The notes under the pieces: generated by a model
Database searches by the model: none
What the model saw: the letters and a program-made list of their open reading frames with translations, nothing else
Told to the model about the DNA's origin: nothing
Part shown: positions 1 to 9,351 of the stretch, one piece after another
Layout of the letters: every line of letters begins with the position of its first letter
How positions within the stretch are numbered: the stretch's first letter is position 1
Assembly (NCBI RefSeq): GCF_017948485.1
Contig: NZ_JAFFSX010000006.1
Location: 248,001-312,000 of the forward strand
DNA from: Streptomyces sp. GESEQ-35
GTDB taxonomy: Bacteria; Actinomycetota; Actinomycetes; Streptomycetales; Streptomycetaceae
Direction of reading: 5' to 3'
DNA: 64,000 nt
Translations under genes and position numbers: made by a program

Positions 1-168
1 TGCCACGAGACGGGTAGGGTCCGAGGCGTACTGTGCTTCAGCTGCAACGCGGCACTGGGGCAGTTCAAGGATCGGCCCGACGTTATAAGGCGGGCTGCGA
101 CATACGTGGAAGGAAACGCGTGGAAGCCAACACTCGTAGCACCGGGCGTCTACCGGCTGCCTTCCTGA
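1..168 (+). CDS. Endonuclease VII-like protein, C-terminal part (partial)
   Basis: The first 55 codons in frame 1 read as the end of a recombination endonuclease VII-type protein: a Cys-His start, then [19 protein letters not shown] followed by a helical tail, ending in TGA at 166-168. The CxxCN plus preceding Cys-His pattern is the zinc/nuclease signature of this HNH-like family. Small genes of this type commonly sit just upstream of prcB in Streptomyces. The 5' part, including the start, lies outside the window. It overlaps the prcB start by about 49 bp, so the two are probably co-transcribed. Its role in or near the proteasome operon is unknown. Confidence 0.7.
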   Translation, partial: CHETGRVRGVLCFSCNAALGQFKDRPDVIRRAATYVEGNAWKPTLVAPGVYRLPS

Positions 169-965
169 CGCCTGGGTCGTCGTCCTTCATGGACTTTCTG
201 TCCGACCATCAGCCGGACATCCTGCCCGGCAACCGGCAGCTGCCGCCCACTCAGGGTGTGATCGAGGCGCCGCACGGCACGACCATCGTGGCCGCCTCGT
301 TCCCGGGGGGTGTGGTGCTCGCCGGTGACCGTCGGGCCACCATGGGTAACGTCATCGCGCAGCGGGACATCGAGAAGGTGTTCCCGGCGGATGAGTACTC
401 GGCCGTCGGCATCGCTGGTACCGCAGGTCTGGCTGTCGAGATGGTCAAGCTGTTCCAGCTGGAACTGGAGCACTTCGAGAAGGTCGAGGGGGCGCAGCTC
501 TCGCTGGAGGGCAAGGCGAACCGTCTGTCGACCATGATCCGGTCGAATCTCGGTATGGCCATGCAGGGGCTGGCCGTCGTGCCGCTCTTCGCCGGCTATG
601 ACGTGGATCGTGACAAGGGGCGGATCTTCTCGTACGACGTCACTGGCGGCCGTTCCGAGGAGCATGGCTTCGCTGCGACGGGCTCGGGTTCGATCTTCGC
701 GCGTGGCGCGATGAAGAAGCTCTTCCGGAGCGATCTGACCGAGGACGAGGCCACGACCCTTGTGGTGCAGGCCCTGTATGACGCGGCTGACGACGATTCG
801 GCGACCGGTGGTCCCGATGTTGCCCGCCGGATCTACCCGATCGTCACTGTGATCACCGAGGGCGGCTTCCGTCGGCTGACGGACGATGAGTCCTCCGAGA
901 TCGCCCGCTCGATTCTGGAGCGGCGTCTGGAGCAGCCGGACGGTCCGCGGGCCGCGCTGCTGTAG
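120..965 (+). CDS. prcB: Proteasome beta subunit PrcB
   Basis: This is the catalytic beta subunit of the actinobacterial 20S proteasome, which degrades pupylated proteins together with PrcA and the ARC/Mpa ATPase. I chose GTG at 120, preceded by AAGGAAA, because it gives 281 residues, the usual Streptomyces length; an in-frame ATG at 33 lies inside the upstream gene. Residues 1-53 form the propeptide. Self-cleavage before Thr54 in [16 protein letters not shown] would expose the N-terminal nucleophile threonine. Further family marks are [10 protein letters not shown] and the [13 protein letters not shown] segment. prcA follows 61 bp downstream. Confidence 0.96.
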   Translation: MEANTRSTGRLPAAFLTPGSSSFMDFLSDHQPDILPGNRQLPPTQGVIEAPHGTTIVAASFPGGVVLAGDRRATMGNVIAQRDIEKVFPADEYSAVGIAGTAGLAVEMVKLFQLELEHFEKVEGAQLSLEGKANRLSTMIRSNLGMAMQGLAVVPLFAGYDVDRDKGRIFSYDVTGGRSEEHGFAATGSGSIFARGAMKKLFRSDLTEDEATTLVVQALYDAADDDSATGGPDVARRIYPIVTVITEGGFRRLTDDESSEIARSILERRLEQPDGPRAALL

Positions 966-1026
966 GCGGCGGTCTGTTCTCTTGCAAGGTGATCCAGTGA
1001 CTTCGACAGAAAGGGACGGATAGCCG

Positions 1027-1773
1027 GTGTCGACGCCGTTCTATGTCTCACCTCAGCAGGCGATGACCGACCGTGCGGAGTTCGCCCGGAAGGGCATCGC
1101 GCGTGGCCGCAGCCTGGTCGTGTTGCAGTATGCCGATGGCATCGTGTTCATCGGTGAGAATCCGTCCCGCGCGCTGCACAAGTTCAGCGAGATCTATGAC
1201 CGGATCGGTTTCGCGGCGGCCGGTAAGTACAACGAGTACGAGAATCTCCGGATCGGCGGTGTCCGGTACGCCGATCTTCGTGGTTACACCTATGACCGTG
1301 ATGATGTGACCGCTCGTGGTCTGGCCAATGTCTATGCCCAGACGCTGGGCACGATCTTCTCCAGTGCGGCTGAGAAGCCGTATGAGGTGGAGTTGGTCGT
1401 TGCCGAGGTGGGTGAGACGCCGGAGGGTGACCAGATTTATCGGTTGCCGCATGACGGTTCGATCGTCGATGAGCACGGCTCGGTCGCGGTGGGCGGTAAT
1501 GCGGAGCTGATCAGCAATTATCTCGATCAGCGTCACCAGGACGGTATGACTCTGGCGGAGGCGCTGAAGCTGGCGGTGCAGGCCTTGTCGCGGGATACGA
1601 ACGGTACGCAGCGGGAGATTCCGGCGGAGCGGCTGGAGGTCGCGGTGCTGGATCGTACGCGTCCGCAGGCGCGGAAGTTCAAGCGGATCACGGGTCGGCA
1701 GCTGGGCCGGCTGTTGGAGGCGGACGGTGCGGAGACCGCGGCGGAGGCCGAGGGTTCCGACGACGAGGAGTAG
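1027..1773 (+). CDS. prcA: Proteasome alpha subunit PrcA
   Basis: This is the outer-ring alpha subunit of the 20S proteasome, 248 residues. The N-terminal [29 protein letters not shown] matches the alpha-type gating segment of actinobacterial PrcA, and the C-terminus is the usual acidic, low-complexity tail (EGSDDEE). It lacks the catalytic N-terminal Thr, as expected for an alpha subunit. The GTG start at 1027 has GGGACGG upstream. It is the second gene of the prcBA pair and is followed by a strong hairpin at 1798-1830 that separates it from the convergent LacI gene. Confidence 0.96.
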   Translation: MSTPFYVSPQQAMTDRAEFARKGIARGRSLVVLQYADGIVFIGENPSRALHKFSEIYDRIGFAAAGKYNEYENLRIGGVRYADLRGYTYDRDDVTARGLANVYAQTLGTIFSSAAEKPYEVELVVAEVGETPEGDQIYRLPHDGSIVDEHGSVAVGGNAELISNYLDQRHQDGMTLAEALKLAVQALSRDTNGTQREIPAERLEVAVLDRTRPQARKFKRITGRQLGRLLEADGAETAAEAEGSDDEE

Positions 1774-1797
1774 TCCGGCGGTCGCCTTGACGCTTTG

Positions 1798-1830
1798 TGT
1801 GCCCCGGCCGCCTTGTGCGGGCGGGGCACA
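1798..1830. terminator. Hairpin between convergent prcA and lacI-type gene
   Basis: Arms 1798-1811 and 1817-1830 pair over 13 of 14 positions (outer half TGTGCCCC / GGGGCACA) around a 5-nt loop. It lies 25 bp after prcA and just after the LacI gene's stop on the other strand, so it can serve as a bidirectional factor-independent terminator. No T-run is present, as is usual in Streptomyces. Confidence 0.75.
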
Positions 1831-1836
1831 GGCGTG

Positions 1837-2856
1837 TCAGGGGGCGCTGGGCGGGGCTGTGGAGCCTCGTACGACGAGTTGGACGGGGATGTCGCCTGCG
1901 TCCGGTGTGCGGCCGTCCAGGACGGCCAGTAGGGCTTGCATGCCGCGTTCGCCGAAGAGTTCCGCGTCGAGTCGGACGGTCGTCAGTTCGGGGTCGATGG
2001 CGGTGGCGAGGGCGAGGTCGTCCAGGCCGGTGATGGAGATGTCGTCGGGGATGTTCAGGCCGAGTCGTCGTACGGCCTTGTAGGCGCCGGCGGCGAGTTT
2101 GTCGTCGTCGCAGACGAGGGCGGTGGGCCGGGGGCCGCGGGGGGTGGAGAGCGCTGCTTCGGCGGCGGTGCGGGCGCCCTCGATGGAGATGGGTGCGCGG
2201 GCTGTGCGCACGGAGGTGCCGGTGACCTGGGCGATCCTGGCCGCCAGTTCGTGTGCGCGTATTTCGAAGGTCCAGGAGGGGATGTCGGCCGCGAGGTGGA
2301 GGAAGTGGCGGTGGCCGAGGCCGAGGAGGTGTTCGGCGACTTGGCGGACGCCGTCGGTGATGTCGAGGTTGACGGTGGCGGCGCCGAGGCTGCCTGCGGG
2401 GTCGCTGTCGAGCATGACGAGAGGGAGTTGGTCGCCGCGGATGGTGGTGAGGGCGTCGGCGGCCATGGAGGAGGCGATGACGCCGTCGAGGGCGGCTTGG
2501 GCGGAGGCGAAGGGGTCGCGGGCGGGGCCGATGCCTTCGGGGGAGGGGTAGAGGACGACGCCGAAGCCGTGTTCGGCGGCGACGCGGGCTGCTCCTGTGT
2601 AGACGCCGGCGAAGAATTCTGTCGTGAGGGCGGGTACGACGAGGAGCACGGTGCGGGTGCGGCCGAGGCGGAGGTTGCGGGCGGCGAGGTTGGGGCGGTA
2701 GCCGAGTTCGCGGGCGGCTTCGCGGACGCGTTCGGCGGTGGTTTCGGAGACCCGTCCGCGCCATTTGTCGCCGAGTACGAGGGAGACGGCCGCCTGGGAG
2801 ACTCCGGCGGCCTGGGCGACGTCACGGCTTGTGGGGCGGGTGCTGCCTTGTGCCAC
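1837..2856 (-). CDS. LacI-family transcriptional regulator
   Basis: A 339-residue LacI/GalR regulator. The N-terminal helix-turn-helix is clear (TSRDVAQAAGVSQAAVSLVLG), followed by the hinge helix ERVREAARELGYRPNLAARNLR and a periplasmic-binding-protein-like sensor domain to the C-terminus (ITGLDDLALATAIDPELTTVR). GTG at 2856 is chosen; an ATG at 2898 would add 14 residues and cannot be excluded. It is divergent from an MFS transporter gene. An inverted repeat in the gap (2901-2927) is a plausible operator, so it may control itself and the transporter. The ligand is unknown. Confidence 0.9.
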   Translation of the reverse strand: MAQGSTRPTSRDVAQAAGVSQAAVSLVLGDKWRGRVSETTAERVREAARELGYRPNLAARNLRLGRTRTVLLVVPALTTEFFAGVYTGAARVAAEHGFGVVLYPSPEGIGPARDPFASAQAALDGVIASSMAADALTTIRGDQLPLVMLDSDPAGSLGAATVNLDITDGVRQVAEHLLGLGHRHFLHLAADIPSWTFEIRAHELAARIAQVTGTSVRTARAPISIEGARTAAEAALSTPRGPRPTALVCDDDKLAAGAYKAVRRLGLNIPDDISITGLDDLALATAIDPELTTVRLDAELFGERGMQALLAVLDGRTPDAGDIPVQLVVRGSTAPPSAP

Positions 2857-2900
2857 CGTGTGCCTGCTCTTTCGTCTGGACGCGTGAACAGCGCACATGG

Positions 2901-2927
2901 TACGTATGGACGTGGAAGTTATACGTA
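2901..2927. promoter_or_regulatory. Inverted repeat, candidate LacI operator
   Basis: TACGTAT at 2901-2907 and ATACGTA at 2921-2927 are perfect 7-bp inverted arms separated by 13 bp. The site sits in the divergent gap between the LacI gene and the MFS transporter gene, close to both starts. The spacer is longer than in the classical LacI operator, so assignment to this LacI protein is inference from position and symmetry. Confidence 0.45.
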
Positions 2928-2964
2928 AAACGTCATGCGTCTCGGTGACGGAGAGGGCGGGGAC

Positions 2965-4224
2965 ATGGCCGCGGGATACTGGGAGATCCTCAGGGCGAGG
3001 CATGTCGCCCGGCTGCTCGTCGGCACCCTCGTGGGCCGGCTGCCGTGCGCGACCGCGCCGATCGCGATCCTGCTGTTCGTGCGCGCCGAGGGCGGTTCCT
3101 ACAGCCTCGCCGGGGCGCTGGCGGCGGTGTACGGCGTCGCCAACGCGGTCGGGCAGCCGGTGCTGGGGCGGCTGGTGGACGTGCACGGGCAGCCGCGTGT
3201 GCAGCTGCCCGCCGCGGTCCTGTCGGCGTTCGCGATGGGGCTGTTCGCGTTCGTGGGCGTCGGGACGCTGCCGATCGCCTATACGGCCGTCGTGGCCGCC
3301 GGACTGTTCACTCCGCCCCTGGAGGGCGGGCTGCGGGCGCTGTGGCCGAGCGTGCTCCGCCGGGAGGAGCAGGTGCACACGGCGTACGCCATGGACGCGG
3401 TGGCACAGGAAGTCATGTTCACCGTCGGGCCTTTGCTGGTGACGCTGTGCACGGCTCTGTGGTCGGAGCGGGCGGCGTTGCTGGTGCTGAACGTGGTCGG
3501 TGTGCTCGGCGCGCTCTCCGTGGTCGTCTCGCGGCCCTCGCGCGCGTGGCGATCCGCGCCGCGTGAGGCCCACTGGCTGGGCGCGCTGCGTTCGCCCGGA
3601 CTCCTCGCCCTGCTGGGCGCGTTCCTGTTCGTCGGTGTCGCGCTCGGCTCCATAACGGTGGCGGCCGTGTCGTACGCGGACGATCATGGCGGCGACGCGG
3701 TGTACGGCTGGCTGATGGCGGCGATCGGGCTGGGTGCGCTGATCGGCGGCTCGGTGTACGGGGCGCGGCAGTGGACCGGTGAGCCGGCCCGGCGACTTCA
3801 GGTGCTGGTAGCCCTTCTGGCGGTGTGTTATCTGCCGCTGCTGCTGATGCCGGGCCCGGTCGCGATGACGTTGCTCACTGTTCTCGCCGGTGTCTTCCTC
3901 GCGCCGGTCATCGCCTGTGCGTTCGTGCTTGTCGACCGGCATGCGCCGCGGGGGACGGTCACCGAGGCGTTCTCCTGGCTTGTGACGACGTTCACCGTCG
4001 GTGCGTCGGTCGGAACGGGCCTTGCGGGGCCGGTCGTGGAGGCGGGCGGGGCGCTGTGGGGGTTCGCCGTGCCGGGGGCCGCGGGCGGGGTGTCGTTGCT
4101 GGTTCTGCTGGTCACCGTGCGGGTGCTGGCGGTGCCCGGTGGGCGGGCCGTGGTGGCGGCCGCATCGGAAAATGATCGCAACCGTGCGGTCGAACCCCGT
4201 TTCAGCTCAGGGGATCGGGCGTAA
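2965..4224 (+). CDS. MFS transporter
   Basis: A 419-residue, strongly hydrophobic protein with about 12 predicted membrane segments and an MFS loop 2-3 motif (GRLVDVHGQPR). ATG at 2965, preceded by GGAGAGGGCGGGGA, is preferred over the in-frame ATG at 2935. It is transcribed away from a LacI regulator, and that pairing is usual for sugar or small-molecule transporters under local control. It ends 9 bp before pafA, so read-through into pafA is possible. The substrate cannot be told from the sequence. Confidence 0.85.
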   Translation: MAAGYWEILRARHVARLLVGTLVGRLPCATAPIAILLFVRAEGGSYSLAGALAAVYGVANAVGQPVLGRLVDVHGQPRVQLPAAVLSAFAMGLFAFVGVGTLPIAYTAVVAAGLFTPPLEGGLRALWPSVLRREEQVHTAYAMDAVAQEVMFTVGPLLVTLCTALWSERAALLVLNVVGVLGALSVVVSRPSRAWRSAPREAHWLGALRSPGLLALLGAFLFVGVALGSITVAAVSYADDHGGDAVYGWLMAAIGLGALIGGSVYGARQWTGEPARRLQVLVALLAVCYLPLLLMPGPVAMTLLTVLAGVFLAPVIACAFVLVDRHAPRGTVTEAFSWLVTTFTVGASVGTGLAGPVVEAGGALWGFAVPGAAGGVSLLVLLVTVRVLAVPGGRAVVAAASENDRNRAVEPRFSSGDRA

Positions 4225-4233
4225 TGTTCACTC

Positions 4234-5595
4234 ATGGACCGCCGCATTTTCGGGCTGGAGAACGAGTACGGCGTCACGTGTACGTTCAGGGGACAGCGAC
4301 GCCTGTCTCCCGACGAGGTGGCGCGGTACCTCTTCCGCCGTGTCGTGTCATGGGGCCGCAGCAGCAATGTCTTTCTGCGAAACGGCGCCCGGCTCTATCT
4401 CGACGTGGGCTCACATCCGGAATACGCGACACCCGAATGTGACAACGTGACCGAGCTGGTCACCCACGACAAGGCCGGCGAGCGCATTCTCGAAGGACTC
4501 CTGGTGGACGCCGAACGACGCCTGCACGAGGAAGGAATCGCGGGCGACGTCTACCTCTTCAAGAACAACACCGACTCGGCGGGCAACTCCTACGGCTGCC
4601 ACGAGAACTATCTGGTGGCGCGGCACGGGGAGTTCTCCCGGCTCGCGGACATCCTCATCCCCTTCCTTGTCACCCGCCAGCTGCTGTGCGGTGCGGGCAA
4701 GGTTCTTCAGACTCCGCGTGGCGCCGTGTACTGCGTCAGCCAGCGGGCCGAGCACATCTGGGAGGGCGTGTCTTCCGCGACGACGCGTTCCCGGCCGATC
4801 ATCAACACGCGCGACGAACCGCACGCGGATGCCGAGCGCTACCGCCGCCTGCATGTCATCGTGGGCGACTCGAACATGTCCGAGACGACCATGTTGCTCA
4901 AGGTCGGTGCCACCGACCTGGTGCTGCGCATGATCGAGGCGGGCACGGTGATGCGGGATCTGACCCTGGAGAACCCGATCCGGGCGATCCGCGAGGTCAG
5001 CCATGACATCACGGGCCGGCGCAAGGTGCGTCTGGCCAGCGGACGTGAGGCGTCGGCGCTGGAAGTGCAGCGGGAGTACTTCGAGAAGGCCGTTGACTTC
5101 TGCGAGCGCCGCGGGATCCGCACCGGCACCGTGGAGCAGGTCCTGGAGCTGTGGGGCCGCACGCTGGACTCGATCGAGGCGGAGGACCTCGACCGGATCG
5201 GCACCGAGATCGACTGGGTCATGAAGTACAAGCTCATCGAGCGGTACCGGGCCAAGCACAACATGACCATGTCGCATCCGCGCGTGGCGCAGATAGACCT
5301 CGCCTACCACGACATCCATCGCAGGCGGGGTCTTTACTACCTGCTGGAGAAAAGGGGTCAAGCCGCCCGGATCTGCAACGACTTGAAGATCTTCGAGGGC
5401 AAGTCGGTTCCGCCGCAGACAACTCGGGCCCGGCTGCGCGGTGACTTCATCCGCAGGGCGCAGGAGCAGCGCCGTGACTTCACGGTCGACTGGGTGCATC
5501 TGAAGCTCAACGACCAGGCACAGCGCACTGTGTTGTGCAAGGACCCGTTCCGTTCCGTGGACGACCGGGTGGAGAAGCTCATCGCCGGAATGTGA
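4234..5595 (+). CDS. pafA: Pup-protein ligase PafA
   Basis: This 453-residue enzyme attaches the prokaryotic ubiquitin-like protein Pup to substrate lysines using ATP, marking them for the proteasome. It belongs to the carboxylate-amine ligase (glutamine synthetase-like) fold. The N-terminal GLENEYG places Glu9 for Mg/ATP binding, and [13 protein letters not shown] contains Asp57, the proposed base. [19 protein letters not shown] is another signature stretch. The length is typical. It lies between prcBA and pafBC, the standard actinobacterial layout. A hairpin follows at 5632-5660. Confidence 0.96.
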   Translation: MDRRIFGLENEYGVTCTFRGQRRLSPDEVARYLFRRVVSWGRSSNVFLRNGARLYLDVGSHPEYATPECDNVTELVTHDKAGERILEGLLVDAERRLHEEGIAGDVYLFKNNTDSAGNSYGCHENYLVARHGEFSRLADILIPFLVTRQLLCGAGKVLQTPRGAVYCVSQRAEHIWEGVSSATTRSRPIINTRDEPHADAERYRRLHVIVGDSNMSETTMLLKVGATDLVLRMIEAGTVMRDLTLENPIRAIREVSHDITGRRKVRLASGREASALEVQREYFEKAVDFCERRGIRTGTVEQVLELWGRTLDSIEAEDLDRIGTEIDWVMKYKLIERYRAKHNMTMSHPRVAQIDLAYHDIHRRRGLYYLLEKRGQAARICNDLKIFEGKSVPPQTTRARLRGDFIRRAQEQRRDFTVDWVHLKLNDQAQRTVLCKDPFRSVDDRVEKLIAGM

Positions 5596-5631
5596 GCAGT
5601 GCGTTTCAGCTCGATCGCCGGAACGCAACAC

Positions 5632-5660
5632 GGGCGCCGTGCGTTTCCCGTACGGCGCCC
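5632..5660 (+). terminator. Terminator after pafA
   Basis: GGGCGCCGTGCG (5632-5643) pairs with CGTACGGCGCCC (5649-5660) with one wobble pair and a 5-nt loop TTTCC, followed by TTCTC. It lies 37 bp after the pafA stop and ahead of the FKBP lipoprotein gene. Confidence 0.7.
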
Positions 5661-5723
5661 TTCTCACGCCGTAGAGTTGCGCGCACGCCCCAAACAAGAT
5701 CAACCGATTACGAGGCCCCCACC

Positions 5724-6731
5724 GTGCGTCGACGCTCACTTCTCATCGCTGTTCCCGCTGGACTGGTCACGCTCGCCGGATGCGGCGACGACGACGGGGC
5801 CGACTCGGCCCAGGGCTCCGACAGCGCGTCGCCGTCGGCCTCGGCATCGGCGTCCTCGGCGCCGCCGCCGAAGCTCGTGGACGGGCCGCTGCCGGCGATC
5901 ACCGCGGGCACGAAGTTCGACGAGAAGCCGACGGTCGCCAAGGGCAGCGGCGATCCGTCGAAGGACCTCGCGGTGAAGACGGTCATCGCGGGCAGCGGCC
6001 AGACCGTCGCTGAGAACGACTATGTCCAGGCCAACTACCTCGGCCAGATCTGGGACACGGCGAAGGTCTTCGACAACTCCTACGACCGCAAGACCCCGTT
6101 GATCATCCAGCTCGCCCCGAACAGCATCATCGACGGCTGGCGGTACGCCCTGACGGGCAAGAAGGCGGGCAGCCGGGTCCAGATGGCCGTTCCGCCGACG
6201 TGGGGGTACGGCAAGCAGGGCAACTCGCAGGCGGGCATCAAGGGCACCGACACGCTGGTGTTCGTCGTCGATGTGCAGGCCACGTTCAACGGGAAGAGCT
6301 CCGCCAAGGGCAGCACGGTCGCGCAGGACAACATCGACCTGCCCAAGGTGGGTGGCAACACCGACGGCAAGGCGCCCTCCATCGATGTGCCCAAGTCCGA
6401 CGCGCCGACGAAGCTGGTGGCGAACTACGTCATCGAGGGCGACGGCGCCGAGGTCGGGGCCGACGACAGCGTGCTCGTGCAGTACAAGGGCGTGGTGTGG
6501 GACGGCGGCAAGGAGTTCGACTCGACGTACAGCCGCAAGACGCTCACGTCGTTCTCGCTTCAGCAGGTCGTCAAGGGCTGGGCGCAGGGCCTGACGGGCA
6601 AGAAGGTCGGCAGCCGTGTGCTGATCGTCATTCCGCCGGACCTGGGGTACGGCGACAGCCCGCCGGCCGGCAGCGGCATCGAGAAGGGCGCCACTCTGGT
6701 CTTCTCGGTCGACATCCTGGCGAAGATGTGA
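5724..6731 (+). CDS. FKBP-type prolyl isomerase lipoprotein with two FKBP domains
   Basis: A 335-residue predicted lipoprotein. The N-terminus has an Arg-rich n-region, a hydrophobic stretch and a lipobox ending LAGC with Cys20, so it should be exported and lipid-anchored. A Ser/Ala-rich linker follows. Two FKBP domains are visible: the first around residues 85-190 (GWRYALTGKKAGSRVQMAVP, WGYG), the second around 225-335 (GWAQGLTGKKVGSRVLIVIP, LGYGDSPPAGS). GTG at 5724 is used because it starts the signal sequence and has GAGG upstream. It likely assists folding of exported proteins. A cytoplasmic FKBP gene follows 61 bp later. Confidence 0.9.
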   Translation: MRRRSLLIAVPAGLVTLAGCGDDDGADSAQGSDSASPSASASASSAPPPKLVDGPLPAITAGTKFDEKPTVAKGSGDPSKDLAVKTVIAGSGQTVAENDYVQANYLGQIWDTAKVFDNSYDRKTPLIIQLAPNSIIDGWRYALTGKKAGSRVQMAVPPTWGYGKQGNSQAGIKGTDTLVFVVDVQATFNGKSSAKGSTVAQDNIDLPKVGGNTDGKAPSIDVPKSDAPTKLVANYVIEGDGAEVGADDSVLVQYKGVVWDGGKEFDSTYSRKTLTSFSLQQVVKGWAQGLTGKKVGSRVLIVIPPDLGYGDSPPAGSGIEKGATLVFSVDILAKM

Positions 6732-6792
6732 CCTCGCCGAGATGTAAGACTGTGACTGTTCGCCTTTCCGCAGACAAGCAGGAGCTAGAGAC

Positions 6793-7164
6793 GTGAGCAT
6801 CGACAAGCCCGAGATCGACTTCCCGGGCGGCGAGCCCCCGGCGGACCTGGAGATCAAGGACATCTGGGAGGGCGACGGCGCTGTGGCGCAGGCGGGCCAG
6901 ACCGTCACCGTCCACTACGTGGGTGTCTCTTTCAGCACCGGCGAGGAGTTCGACGCCAGCTGGAACCGTGGCGCTCCCTTCCGCTTCCCGCTGGGCGGCG
7001 GCCGGGTCATCAAGGGCTGGGACCAGGGTGTGCAGGGCATGAAGGTCGGCGGCCGGCGCCAGCTGACCATCCCGGCCCACCTCGCCTACGGCAACCAGAG
7101 CCCGAGCCCGGCGATCAAGCCCGGTGAGACCCTGATCTTCGTGGTCGACCTCCTCGGGGTCTGA
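6793..7164 (+). CDS. FKBP-type peptidyl-prolyl cis-trans isomerase
   Basis: A single-domain FKBP of 123 residues with no signal peptide. The core motifs are complete: VTVHYVG, FDASWNRGAPFRFPLG, VIKGWDQGVQGMKVGGRRQLTIP, LAYGNQSPSPAI and LIFVVDLL. It catalyses cis-trans isomerisation of Xaa-Pro bonds in the cytoplasm. GTG start with CAGGAG upstream. It follows the two-domain FKBP lipoprotein and is followed by a hairpin at 7193-7220, so the two FKBP genes probably form one unit. Confidence 0.95.
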   Translation: MSIDKPEIDFPGGEPPADLEIKDIWEGDGAVAQAGQTVTVHYVGVSFSTGEEFDASWNRGAPFRFPLGGGRVIKGWDQGVQGMKVGGRRQLTIPAHLAYGNQSPSPAIKPGETLIFVVDLLGV

Positions 7165-7192
7165 TCGACGTACGACCACACCCGATCACCTG

Positions 7193-7220
7193 GGGTCCAT
7201 GCCTGTCCGGGCATGGGCCC
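7193..7220 (+). terminator. Terminator after FKBP gene
   Basis: GGGTCCATGCC (7193-7203) pairs with GGCATGGGCCC (7210-7220) at 10 of 11 positions around a 6-nt loop and is followed by TCGGCTTTTG, a partial T-run. It separates the FKBP genes from pafB. Confidence 0.7.
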
Positions 7221-7293
7221 TCGGCTTTTGCCGCGCCACTGCTGGGCGGTACGGTCATCGTTCACAAGCACCATAGGGAGGCGAACGGCGTCG

Positions 7294-8247
7294 ATGGCCA
7301 TTGCCAAGGCCGAGCGGCTGATGAACCTGGCGCTGTGTCTGCTGGGGACGCGGCGGCCGCTCAGCAAGCGCGAGCTTCGTGAGTCCATCGAGGCCTATCT
7401 CGAAGCCTCGTCGGACGACTCCTTCAACCGGATGTTCGAGCGGGACAAGGACGATCTGCGCGAACTCGGCCTGGTCATCGAGACCGTGGAGAATCTCGAC
7501 GGCGAGGTCGGGTACCTGGCCCGCCGTGACAGCAACCGGCTGCCGCCCATCACCCTCGACGCCGAGGAGGCCGCCGCCCTGGGGCTGGCCGCCAAGGTGT
7601 GGCAGCAGGCACGGCTCGCGGGCGCGGCCAGCGGTGCGCTTCAGAAGCTGCGCGCGGCCGGGCTGCCCGAGGACGTCGACCCGTACGAGGCGCACGGTGC
7701 GCTGGAGCCGCGGATTCCGGTGCACGAGGCGGCGTTCGAGCCGTTGATGCTGGCCTGCCGTGACCGCCGGCCGGTCGCTTTCGACTATCGCAAGGCCACC
7801 GCCGCCCACCCCGAACCCCGGCATGTGGAGCCGTGGGCGCTGGAGTGCTGGCGCGGCCACTGGTATCTGGCGGGATGGGACCGCGACCGCGGTGCCGAGC
7901 GGGTCTTCCGGCTGTCCCGGATCACGGGCAGGGTGCGCACGCGCAGTGGCCGGTTCACGGTCGAGGTGCCCGATGTCGTCACCGTCCGGGAGACCGTGGC
8001 GGGCTGGGCGGGGGAGACCGCCGACCGCAGCGCGCTGATCCGGCTGCGTACGGACGCGGGGTACCCCTTGCGGGCGAAGGCCACGTCGGTGCGGGAACTG
8101 GGCGACGGCTGGGACGAGTTGGAGATTCCGTACGGGCACGGTGTGGATGCCTGGCTGGTGGAGTTCGGGCCGGACGTGGTGGTTCTGGAGCCGGCCGAGC
8201 TGCGCGCCGACGTGGTGGACCGGCTGCGTGCCGTGGCCAAGGGCTGA
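7294..8247 (+). CDS. pafB: WYL-domain regulator PafB
   Basis: A 317-residue HTH-WYL regulator. The N-terminal part (ERLMNLALCLLGTRRPLSKRELRESI) is a winged helix, and the middle and C-terminal parts form the WYL and WCX domains (PWALECWRGHWYLAGWDRDRGAERVFRLSRI). In mycobacteria PafB and PafC form a heterodimer that activates the RecA-independent DNA-damage response; both genes are usually next to pafA, as here. ATG at 7294 has AGGGAGG upstream. pafC starts 18 bp after its stop. Confidence 0.92.
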   Translation: MAIAKAERLMNLALCLLGTRRPLSKRELRESIEAYLEASSDDSFNRMFERDKDDLRELGLVIETVENLDGEVGYLARRDSNRLPPITLDAEEAAALGLAAKVWQQARLAGAASGALQKLRAAGLPEDVDPYEAHGALEPRIPVHEAAFEPLMLACRDRRPVAFDYRKATAAHPEPRHVEPWALECWRGHWYLAGWDRDRGAERVFRLSRITGRVRTRSGRFTVEVPDVVTVRETVAGWAGETADRSALIRLRTDAGYPLRAKATSVRELGDGWDELEIPYGHGVDAWLVEFGPDVVVLEPAELRADVVDRLRAVAKG

Positions 8248-8265
8248 GGGGGAGCGGAAGAAACA

Positions 8266-9300
8266 GTGGCTGGCAAACCGGTCAGGCCCGTCAGCGCCAT
8301 CGACCAGACCCGGCGGATGCTCTCCCTGGTGACCTATCTGCGCGAGCGGCCCGGCGCCCGGGTCGAGGACGTGGCCCGTGCCTTCGGGATCACCGAGGAC
8401 GAGCTGGTCTCCGACCTCGATGTGCTGCCCATGTGCGGCACCAGCTTCCGCGGCGGCGACCTGCTCGACATCGACACCGACGGCGAGCGGATCTGGTGGC
8501 ACAACCCCGATGACGTCGCCGAGCCGCTGCGGCTCGCCGCCGACGAGGCGACCGCTCTGCTGGTGGCCGCCCGCGCCGTCTCCACGCTGCCCGGCCTGCG
8601 GGAGAGCGACCGGCAGGCGCTGCTGCGGGCCACCGCGAAGGTGGAGACCGCGGCCGGCGAGACGGCCGGCGCCAGTTCCCGGCTGTCGGTGACCTTCGAG
8701 TCCGAGGGCGGGGTCTTCGCGGACGTCGACCGCGCGATCTCGGAGCGCCGCCGCCTGTGGATCCGTTACTACTCGCCGGCCCGGGACGAGCTCAGCGAGC
8801 GCGAGATCGACCCCATCCGTCTCGTCAGCGTCGGCCACACCTATGTGGAGGCCTGGTGCCGCCGTTCCGAGGCGCGCCGCACCTTCCGCCTGGACCGGGT
8901 CGCCGAGATCCGGATCATGGACGAGCCGTCCGCGCCCCCCGAGGTCGAGCTGCGGGACCTCTCGGAGGGGCTGGTGCAGCCCGCCGCCGAGGACCCGGAG
9001 GTCGTCGTCGAGGTCGGCCCGGGCGGCCGCTGGGTCGCCGAGTACTACCCGCACGACAGCGCCGATGAGCTGCCCGACGGCGGGCTGCGTATCTCTCTGC
9101 GCACCCCCGACCCGACGTCGCTGCGCCGGCTGGCGCTCCGGCTCGGGCGCGACGGCCGGATCGTGTCACCGCCCGAGCTGGCCGACAGCGCCCGGCACGC
9201 GGCCCGTGAGGCGCTGGCGGCGTACGACGGTATCGAGGCGCAGGGGCCGGCCCCTGCGGAGCGCGGGGTGCCGGGCGGAGGGGACGACGGGCCGGAGTGA
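8266..9300 (+). CDS. pafC: WYL-domain regulator PafC
   Basis: A 344-residue partner of PafB, with an HTH-like N-terminus (TRRMLSLVTYLRERPGARVEDVARAFGITEDEL) and a WYL domain (RRLWIRYYSPARDELSEREIDPIRLVSVGHTYVEAWCRRSEARRTFRLDRV). The GTG start follows GGGGGAGCGG. It should act with PafB as a DNA-damage-responsive transcriptional activator. The C-terminal about 25 residues are a Pro/Gly/Glu-rich tail of no evident function. Confidence 0.92.
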   Translation: MAGKPVRPVSAIDQTRRMLSLVTYLRERPGARVEDVARAFGITEDELVSDLDVLPMCGTSFRGGDLLDIDTDGERIWWHNPDDVAEPLRLAADEATALLVAARAVSTLPGLRESDRQALLRATAKVETAAGETAGASSRLSVTFESEGGVFADVDRAISERRRLWIRYYSPARDELSEREIDPIRLVSVGHTYVEAWCRRSEARRTFRLDRVAEIRIMDEPSAPPEVELRDLSEGLVQPAAEDPEVVVEVGPGGRWVAEYYPHDSADELPDGGLRISLRTPDPTSLRRLALRLGRDGRIVSPPELADSARHAAREALAAYDGIEAQGPAPAERGVPGGGDDGPE

Positions 9301-9351
9301 GCCGCAGGGGCGCGCCGGAGGCGAACGACCAGGAGAAGAGGAGCAGGGGCT

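Noticed and set aside
1837..3942. A 701-codon minus-strand open frame through the MFS gene
   Set aside because: Only the first 1020 bp at its 3' side encode a recognisable LacI protein; the rest is the antisense of the MFS gene and low-complexity.
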